Below are positions 5,197 through 6,107 of a stretch of DNA of 6,107 nt, piece after piece. Position numbers and translations under genes: made by a program. The stretch lies in assembly GCA_002414145.1 (NCBI GenBank), contig DHYP01000013.1:62116-68222 (forward strand), given 5' to 3'. The notes below the pieces were generated by a model. The model ran no database searches. It was given only the letters and a program-made list of their open reading frames with translations, and was not told the DNA's origin. The DNA is from Methylophilaceae bacterium UBA5127. GTDB lineage: Bacteria > Pseudomonadota > Gammaproteobacteria > Burkholderiales > Methylophilaceae. The stretch's first letter is position 1, and the number at the start of each line of letters is the position of its first letter.

Positions 5197-6107
5197 CTAC
5201 TTGGACACAGATTTTATACTGGCGTTAGCGTGTCCTGCGCACAATGAGATGTTAACAAGCGCGCCAATTTTCAATTGATCTGTACTCGTGACGAGTTGTC
5301 CTTGCTCATTTTCCACCATAGCATAACCGCGCGCCAGTACGTTGTGTGGGTTGAGCTGCTCTAACCCTGCTGACAAGTGCAATAGATGCTGTTGGTATGA
5401 GGCGATTTGTCTTTCCATACTCAGGTTCAGGCGATGCGCTAATTGCTGGACTTTTTGTAGCCGGTTGCTAATCTCTTGTTGTGGAGAGATTAGCCTGCGT
5501 GCCAAGTAGTCCAGCTTTTGCGCTTGCTGCAGCAGATGTGTCTCAATTTGTTTAGAGAGCTGTTTTTGCAGATGTAATAACTGACTTTTCAGACTGCTCA
5601 TGTCTGTACAAGCCAGTTCTGCAGCAGCGGTTGGTGTGGCAGCGCGCAAATCAGCTACAAAGTCACAAATAGTAAAATCCGTTTCATGACCGACACCACT
5701 AATGGTGGGAATACTACATTCATCAATCGCACGTGCAACAACTTCTTCATTAAATTGCCATAAGTCTTCTAAGCTGCCACCACCACGACAGATAATGAGC
5801 GTGTCGACTTCATTGCGTAGGTTTGCGGTGTGAATGGCATTAGCAATCAGCCGAGCTACACCTTTTCCTTGTACAGGGGTTGGGTAGATGATGATCTCGA
5901 TACTTGGGTTGCGGCGTTTAAGTGTAGTTAATACATCACGCAGAGCGGCAGCATCTGGGGAAGTCACAATGCCGATGGTCTTGGGGTGTGTGGGAATCGC
6001 CTTTTTATAAGCAGGATCAAATAAACCTTCGTGGCTTAATTTGGCTTTGAGTTTTTCAAAGGCTTCAAATAAAGCGCCTAAACCTGCTTTTTGAATAAAC
6101 TCTACGG
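5197..6107 (-). CDS. xseA: exodeoxyribonuclease VII large subunit, C-terminal part (cut by window edge)
   Basis: XseA forms exonuclease VII with several copies of XseB. The enzyme degrades single-stranded DNA to oligonucleotides in mismatch repair and damage processing, in the cytoplasm. The open frame runs off the right edge, with 302 codons visible from 6105 to 5200 before a TAG stop. Visible landmarks, numbered from the edge, are KLKAKLSHEGLFD (18-30), KTIGIVTSPDAAALRDV (42-58), CRGGGSLEDLW (106-116), the GHETD motif (139-143) with FVADLRAATPTAAAEL after it, a Gln/Leu-rich helical coiled-coil stretch (about 175-250), and LNPHNVLARGYAMV near the C terminus. The N-terminal OB-fold and the true start are outside the window. 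The GTG at 5967-5965 is an internal valine, not a start. It is convergent with the glycosyltransferase, with no terminator in the 13-bp gap. Confidence 0.96.
   Translation of the reverse strand, partial: VEFIQKAGLGALFEAFEKLKAKLSHEGLFDPAYKKAIPTHPKTIGIVTSPDAAALRDVLTTLKRRNPSIEIIIYPTPVQGKGVARLIANAIHTANLRNEVDTLIICRGGGSLEDLWQFNEEVVARAIDECSIPTISGVGHETDFTICDFVADLRAATPTAAAELACTDMSSLKSQLLHLQKQLSKQIETHLLQQAQKLDYLARRLISPQQEISNRLQKVQQLAHRLNLSMERQIASYQQHLLHLSAGLEQLNPHNVLARGYAMVENEQGQLVTSTDQLKIGALVNISLCAGHANASIKSVSK

Noticed and set aside
5197..5967. xseA starting at GTG 5967
   Set aside because: The frame continues without stop to the window edge with clear XseA sequence upstream (AKLSHEGLFD, KTIGI), so this codon is an internal valine.
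1..6107. CRISPR arrays, tRNA/rRNA, insertion-sequence ends, phage or toxin-antitoxin genes
   Set aside because: Looked for on both strands; no regularly spaced repeats, no transposase or integrase motifs and no tRNA-like structures were apparent.

Overview
The window looks like a chromosomal housekeeping segment of a moderately AT-rich Gram-negative bacterium. The protein set (DapD, an M48 lipoprotein protease, a Gram-negative-type Kup potassium transporter, XseA) and the sequence style fit a betaproteobacterium. A Methylophilaceae member (Methylotenera/Methylophilus-like) is my best guess, made from recognition only and without a database search.

Layout, left to right. (1) 1-263, minus strand: the N-terminal part of dapD (lysine/peptidoglycan precursor synthesis), cut by the left edge. 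It has a good candidate promoter that abuts a perfect 16-bp stem terminator (325-364). (2) 385-1200, minus: an M48-family zinc metalloprotease predicted to be an outer-membrane-facing lipoprotein. (3) 1266-3149, minus: kup, a low-affinity K+ uptake permease, 65 nt upstream of the protease gene and possibly co-transcribed with it. (4) 3150-3277: a divergent promoter region containing a widely spaced 12-bp inverted repeat and a 7-bp direct repeat that flanks a perfect TATAAT. (5) 3278-3841, plus: a small histidine-phosphatase-family lipoprotein. (6) 3842-4106: 265 nt without a convincing gene. (7) 4107-5183, plus: a GT-B-type glycosyltransferase starting at TTG behind a strong Shine-Dalgarno; it lacks the second Glu of the usual EX7E motif. 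(8) 5197-6107, minus: the C-terminal two thirds of xseA (exonuclease VII large subunit), convergent with the glycosyltransferase across only 13 bp and cut by the right edge.

The genes do not form one pathway. dapD, kup and xseA are conserved core functions. The protease, phosphatase and glycosyltransferase are envelope-related or accessory. I see no phage, transposon, CRISPR, tRNA or rRNA, and no strong case for a new multigene system. The items most worth a second look are the symmetric sites in the kup/phosphatase divergent region, the solitary lipoprotein phosphatase, and the orphan glycosyltransferase with its altered active-site motif.
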